From Actinomycetota bacterium (GTDB lineage Bacteria; Actinomycetota; Acidimicrobiia; Acidimicrobiales; Ilumatobacteraceae), in the NCBI GenBank assembly GCA_009704065.1, contig WLEX01000042.1, forward strand, positions 1 through 8,544: a DNA stretch of 8,544 bases. The letters are read 5' to 3'. Shown here one piece after another: positions 5,815-8,544 of this stretch. A program made the translations under genes and the position numbers. Under the pieces are notes generated by a model. That model searched no databases, was not told the origin of the DNA, and saw only the letters and a program-made list of their open reading frames with translations. How positions within the stretch are numbered: the first letter of the stretch is position 1; the number at the start of each line of letters is the position of its first letter.

Positions 5815-6273
5815 GTGCATTGCCCCGTATGCCCACACGACGACACCAAGGTGATCGACTCTCGTCCTGCTGAGGATGGGTCTGTTATCCGCCGTCGCCG
5901 TGCATGCCCCGAGTGCGCGTACCGCTTCACCACCTACGAGCGTCTCGAAGGTGCACCCCTTCTTGTGTTGAAGCGTTCTGGCCTGCGCCAGCCATTCGAT
6001 CGCACCAAAGTGGTGTTTGGTGTTCGCTCTGCTTGCAAAGGTCGCCCCGTCGATGAGTTGCAGATCGATGCCTTGGCCGAACAGGTCGAAGACGACATGC
6101 GACTCGCTGTTGCAGCTGGCACCGAAGTCACCTCTTCAACAGTGGGACATTCAGTTCTTGAACACTTGAAAGCTCTCGACGAAGTCGCGTACATGCGTTT
6201 TGCGAGTGTGTATAAAAACTTCGACGATGCTGCCGACTTCCGTCGCGAACTTGCTCTGCTTAAGCAGACCTAA
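5815..6273 (+). CDS. nrdR: NrdR, ATP/dATP-sensing repressor of ribonucleotide reductase genes
   Basis: NrdR binds NrdR boxes upstream of ribonucleotide reductase operons and represses them when dATP is high. The protein is 152 residues, the normal length. The N-terminal zinc ribbon uses Cys3, Cys6, Cys31 and Cys34 (HCPVC ... RACPEC), followed by YRFTTYERLE. An ATP-cone domain covers about 49-138, starting VLKRSGLRQPFDRTKV and including YMRFASVYKNF. The start is GTG at 5815, since this gives the M-x-CPxC opening typical of the family and no in-frame ATG precedes the first zinc ligand. The gene follows the LysM gene by 69 bases, as in M. tuberculosis, where lexA, Rv2719c and nrdR are neighbours. 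No ribonucleotide reductase gene is in the window, so its targets are elsewhere. Its TAA overlaps the stop of the convergent gene. Confidence 0.97.
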   Translation: MHCPVCPHDDTKVIDSRPAEDGSVIRRRRACPECAYRFTTYERLEGAPLLVLKRSGLRQPFDRTKVVFGVRSACKGRPVDELQIDALAEQVEDDMRLAVAAGTEVTSSTVGHSVLEHLKALDEVAYMRFASVYKNFDDAADFRRELALLKQT

Positions 6274-6854
6274 ATTTTTTCGTAGCGAACGAAAACAAAG
6301 TTGCCATTCGTTTGCACGGATGCCAGCGTAAATTGCCGCAACGCATGTGGCGCGCCGCTAAGAGATGGCCCACGAAAACCGCCCACGCGAGGCGACACCG
6401 TGAGATTGATGGCATCGACACAATCGGCAGCGAACAAAGCAGCGTTTAACTGTGGGCCGCCCTCTACATGAACAATTCCGTGTGGCAGTTGAGCGATGAT
6501 TCCCGCAATATCGACACTGGTGTCGCCGGCACGCAGGCTGTCGACTGGAACCTGAGGTGCTGTGACGGTGGTAGCAACCATGCCTGCACCCGAAGTGAAG
6601 AGGGGAGAAGAAAAGTCGAGAGCGCACGATTGGGTTACTACAGCAATGCGTAAACCGGGTTTGCTGGGCGGCCCATAGTTTTCGCTGCGGGCAGTACCAG
6701 CTCCCACTAAAACCACTGCAGCATTGCTACGCAACTCACGCAACCGTGCTTGATCTGCTGGCCCACCTAATGCTCCGGAACGGCCCTGTACGTCGATAAC
6801 CCCGTCGGGGGTGCTGATCATGCATATTTCAACGCTGTGATCACGATTAGCCAT
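6270..6854 (-). CDS. RibD C-terminal-like reductase (pyrimidine reductase family, DHFR-like fold)
   Basis: The 194-residue protein resembles the reductase half of RibD, which uses NADPH to reduce 5-amino-6-ribosylaminouracil phosphate in riboflavin synthesis. Visible signatures are MISTPDGVIDVQGRSGALGG (12-31), PADQARLRELRSNAAVVLVG (32-51), GAGTARSENYGPP (51-63), and VHVEGGPQLNAALF (128-141) followed by VDAINLTVSP (146-155). There is no deaminase domain, so it is a stand-alone reductase. Many actinobacteria have such proteins beside or instead of true RibD, and their substrate is often unknown. The ATG at 6854 is preferred because residues further upstream in frame (open to 7013) do not look like the family and would run into the divergent gene. 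Compared with typical members it lacks some N-terminal residues before the SxDG-like motif. No riboflavin gene is nearby, so the role is not settled. Confidence 0.82.
   Translation of the reverse strand: MANRDHSVEICMISTPDGVIDVQGRSGALGGPADQARLRELRSNAAVVLVGAGTARSENYGPPSKPGLRIAVVTQSCALDFSSPLFTSGAGMVATTVTAPQVPVDSLRAGDTSVDIAGIIAQLPHGIVHVEGGPQLNAALFAADCVDAINLTVSPRVGGFRGPSLSGAPHALRQFTLASVQTNGNFVFVRYEKI
6277..6295. terminator. Hairpin just inside the reductase 3' end, beside the convergent stops
   Basis: TTTTCGT (6277-6283) and ACGAAAA (6289-6295) form a perfect 7-bp stem with a 5-base loop, right after the overlapping stop codons of nrdR and the - strand reductase. The stem is AU-rich and not followed by a T-run on either strand, so it is a weak terminator candidate. 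It is the only one visible between these convergent genes. Confidence 0.22.
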
Positions 6855-6860
6855 GCCTTG

Positions 6861-6866
6861 AGTGTA
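6861..6866 (-). promoter_or_regulatory. Candidate -10 element of the RibD-like gene (leaderless type)
   Basis: Read on the - strand this is TACACT, a TANNNT form, ending 6 bases before the ATG at 6854, the same geometry as for nrdR. No good -35 is seen. It overlaps an inverted repeat that could be an operator. Confidence 0.4.
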
Positions 6867-6874
6867 CGAACACT
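6861..6874. repeat. Inverted repeat in the divergent promoter region
   Basis: AGTGT-ACGA-ACACT is a perfect 5-bp inverted repeat with a 4-base spacer. It covers the candidate -10 of the RibD-like gene and lies 36 bases before the molybdoenzyme ATG. The size fits a dimeric regulator's site, but no regulator is encoded nearby. Confidence 0.35.
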
Positions 6875-6893
6875 TCGCTCCCGCACTGCGAAG
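6873..6893. repeat. Second inverted repeat in the divergent promoter region
   Basis: CTTCGC (6873-6878) and GCGAAG (6888-6893) form a 6-bp inverted repeat with a 9-base spacer. It shares its first two bases with the end of the AGTGT/ACACT repeat. It could be a hairpin in the molybdoenzyme leader or a second protein site. Confidence 0.3.
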
Positions 6894-6909
6894 CGTGGCA
6901 ATGTAGGGC

Positions 6910-8544
6910 ATGACTGATATCGCCAATCGCACCGTGTTTCGTACCTGTCCTTTGTGTGAGGCCACCTGTGGTTTAGAAATCACTGTGAACCCGCAAGAGC
7001 AAGTTGTGCGCATCCGAGGCGATCAGAAAGATGTGTTGAGCCACGGATTCATTTGTCCCAAAGGCAGCACATTGAAGCAACTGCATGAAGATCCCGATCG
7101 TTTGCGTATGCCATTAGTGAAGCGTGATGGCAAGCATGTCGAAGTGTCGTGGGATGAAGCTTGGCAAGTGGTGGCCGACGGTTTTGCTGGTGTGATCGAC
7201 CGCCATGGTCGTGGAGCATTGTCTGCATATTTGGGTAACCCCAATGCACATAACTTGGGACCGCAATTGTTCAGCTCCATCATGTTGCGTTCCATGGGTA
7301 CACGCAACGTGTTCAGTGCGTCAACGGTCGATCAAGTTCCAAAGCACGTTGCAGGTGGGTACATGTTTGGAACAGCGCAAAGTATTTCGGTTCCCGATCT
7401 GGATCACACCGATTACTTGCTCATGCTCGGTGCAAACCCGTACGCATCTAATGGCAGCTTGTGCACCGCTCCTGATTTTCCTGGTCGTATGGAACGCATC
7501 CGCGAGCGCGGCGGAAAGATTGTGGTGGTTGATCCACGACGCACCAAGTCTGTGGAAGCGGCCGATGAATGGGTATCGATTCGTCCTGGTACAGATGGCT
7601 TGTTCTTGGCAGCTCTTGCGCACGTGATGTTTGCAGAAAAGTTAGTGAAGATTGAACCGCGCATTGCGTCTCTGTTGAATGGCCTTGCCGAATTCGAAGC
7701 AGCGGTTGCACCGTTTGCACCGCAACGTGTTGCTGTTGCAACGGGAGTATCTGCCGACACCATCACAAGAATTGCGCGTGAACTTGCTGGTGCACCTACC
7801 GCTGCTGTGTACGGCCGTATTGGCGTGAACACCGTGGAGTTTGGAACTACTAACGCATGGCTCATTGAAGCAATCAATGTGATCTCAGGCAATATCGACA
7901 AGCGTGGTGGCTCGATGTTCACTACGCCAGCTACTGGAGGTGCAACCACTCGCGGCACTGGCGGCAAAGGAAAAGGTTTTGCCATGGCGCGCGGTCGCAG
8001 TCGTGTGAGCAATAAAGCAGAAGTATTGGGTGAATATCCCGTTGCAGTGATGGGTGAAGAAATACTCACACCAGGTGAAAACCAGATTCGCGGCATGCTC
8101 ACTGTTGCAGGCAACCCTGTGTTGTCGACTCCACACTCGAACCAACTTGATGACGCGTTGTCGCAACTTGAATTCATGGTGTCAATCGATATTTATCTCA
8201 ATGAAACAACGCGTCATGCCGATGTGATTTTGCCTCCGCCGTCAGCGTTAGAAAAAGATCATTACGACGTCGGGCTGTATTTGTATGCAGTGCGCAACGT
8301 TGCCAATTACAGCGAGCAGGTTGTGCCACGTGATGAATCGTTGCCATCTGAGGCCGACATATTGCTCAAACTTGCAGGCATCTTTCAAGGCCTCGGACCC
8401 GATTGCGATCCAGCACTTCTTGATGATCAGTCAATGAACGCAGCAGTTGTTTCTGCAGTTGCTAACTCGTCGTCTCCTATTTTTGGTCGCGATGCCGACG
8501 AGATTCTTCAGGCATTAAATGCACAGGGTCGTCGTGGTACTGCA
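6910..8544 (+). CDS. Molybdopterin-dependent oxidoreductase, catalytic subunit (3' truncated by window)
   Basis: This is a member of the DMSO reductase superfamily of Mo/W-bis-MGD enzymes; 545 codons are visible, open to the window end. The N-terminal [4Fe-4S] motif is Cys13-x2-Cys16-x3-Cys20-x28-Cys49 (TCPLCEATCG ... FICPKG). Further landmarks are VSWDEAW, LGANP, VVVDPRRT (205-212), RPGTDGLFLAALAHVM (225-240), GNIDKRGGSM (327-336), and TVAGNPVLSTP with HADVILPPPSALEKD further on. The usual C-terminal pterin-binding domain is not reached. The region that carries the metal ligand (133-145, FSASTVDQVP) has no Cys or Sec, so a classical formate dehydrogenase or periplasmic nitrate reductase is unlikely. 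I see no twin-arginine signal, so it is probably cytoplasmic. The ATG at 6910 is the first possible start after an in-frame TAG at 6904. The substrate is unknown, and no partner subunit is visible. Confidence 0.88.
   Translation, partial: MTDIANRTVFRTCPLCEATCGLEITVNPQEQVVRIRGDQKDVLSHGFICPKGSTLKQLHEDPDRLRMPLVKRDGKHVEVSWDEAWQVVADGFAGVIDRHGRGALSAYLGNPNAHNLGPQLFSSIMLRSMGTRNVFSASTVDQVPKHVAGGYMFGTAQSISVPDLDHTDYLLMLGANPYASNGSLCTAPDFPGRMERIRERGGKIVVVDPRRTKSVEAADEWVSIRPGTDGLFLAALAHVMFAEKLVKIEPRIASLLNGLAEFEAAVAPFAPQRVAVATGVSADTITRIARELAGAPTAAVYGRIGVNTVEFGTTNAWLIEAINVISGNIDKRGGSMFTTPATGGATTRGTGGKGKGFAMARGRSRVSNKAEVLGEYPVAVMGEEILTPGENQIRGMLTVAGNPVLSTPHSNQLDDALSQLEFMVSIDIYLNETTRHADVILPPPSALEKDHYDVGLYLYAVRNVANYSEQVVPRDESLPSEADILLKLAGIFQGLGPDCDPALLDDQSMNAAVVSAVANSSSPIFGRDADEILQALNAQGRRGTA

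Noticed and set aside
6868..6879. GAACACTTCGCT near the RibD-like start as an SOS box
   Set aside because: Only the first half-site matches; the second half is CGCT, not GTTC.
7413..8177. A 254-residue open frame on the - strand
   Set aside because: It is antisense to the molybdoenzyme, whose frame is intact and has clear family motifs; the - strand translation has no recognisable domain.

Overview
The window reads as a stretch of actinobacterial chromosome of moderate GC. The gene order miaB-miaA-dapF-hflX, then lexA diverging from a small LysM membrane protein gene, then nrdR, matches the well-known arrangement around lexA in Mycobacterium tuberculosis (miaA, dapF, hflX, lexA Rv2720, Rv2719c/ChiZ, nrdR). 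LexA boxes of the GAAC-N4-GTTC type and -10 elements of the TANNNT type placed right at start codons also fit Actinobacteria. Protein features and moderate GC suggest a less-studied lineage such as Acidimicrobiia, but that is inference.

Left part (1-4576, + strand): a tightly packed, probably co-transcribed block of the 3' end of miaB, then miaA, dapF, hflX and a succinyl-diaminopimelate-type aminotransferase (dapC). It combines tRNA A37 modification (MiaA makes i6A, MiaB thiomethylates it), a ribosome-associated GTPase, and two steps of the lysine/meso-diaminopimelate pathway. DapF has a serine where the first catalytic cysteine is expected.

Middle (4586-6273): an SOS and DNA-supply module. 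lexA (- strand) converges on dapC and diverges from a 117-residue LysM protein with one membrane segment. The latter is a good candidate for the SOS cell-division inhibitor of the ChiZ/DivS/YneA type. Between the two genes are five LexA-box-like elements, three perfect and two with one mismatch. nrdR, the repressor of ribonucleotide reductase genes, follows.

Right part (6270-8544): a stand-alone RibD-C/pyrimidine-reductase-like gene (- strand), whose stop codon overlaps that of nrdR, and a divergent molybdopterin oxidoreductase gene that is still open at the window end. The 55-bp gap between these two holds two adjoining inverted repeats.

I see no mobile element, CRISPR array, tRNA or rRNA, and no gene-free stretch over 300 bp. 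I did not find a convincing undescribed system. The points most worth a second look are the dense LexA-box array, the DapF Cys-to-Ser change, the leaderless-type starts, and the unassigned molybdoenzyme.
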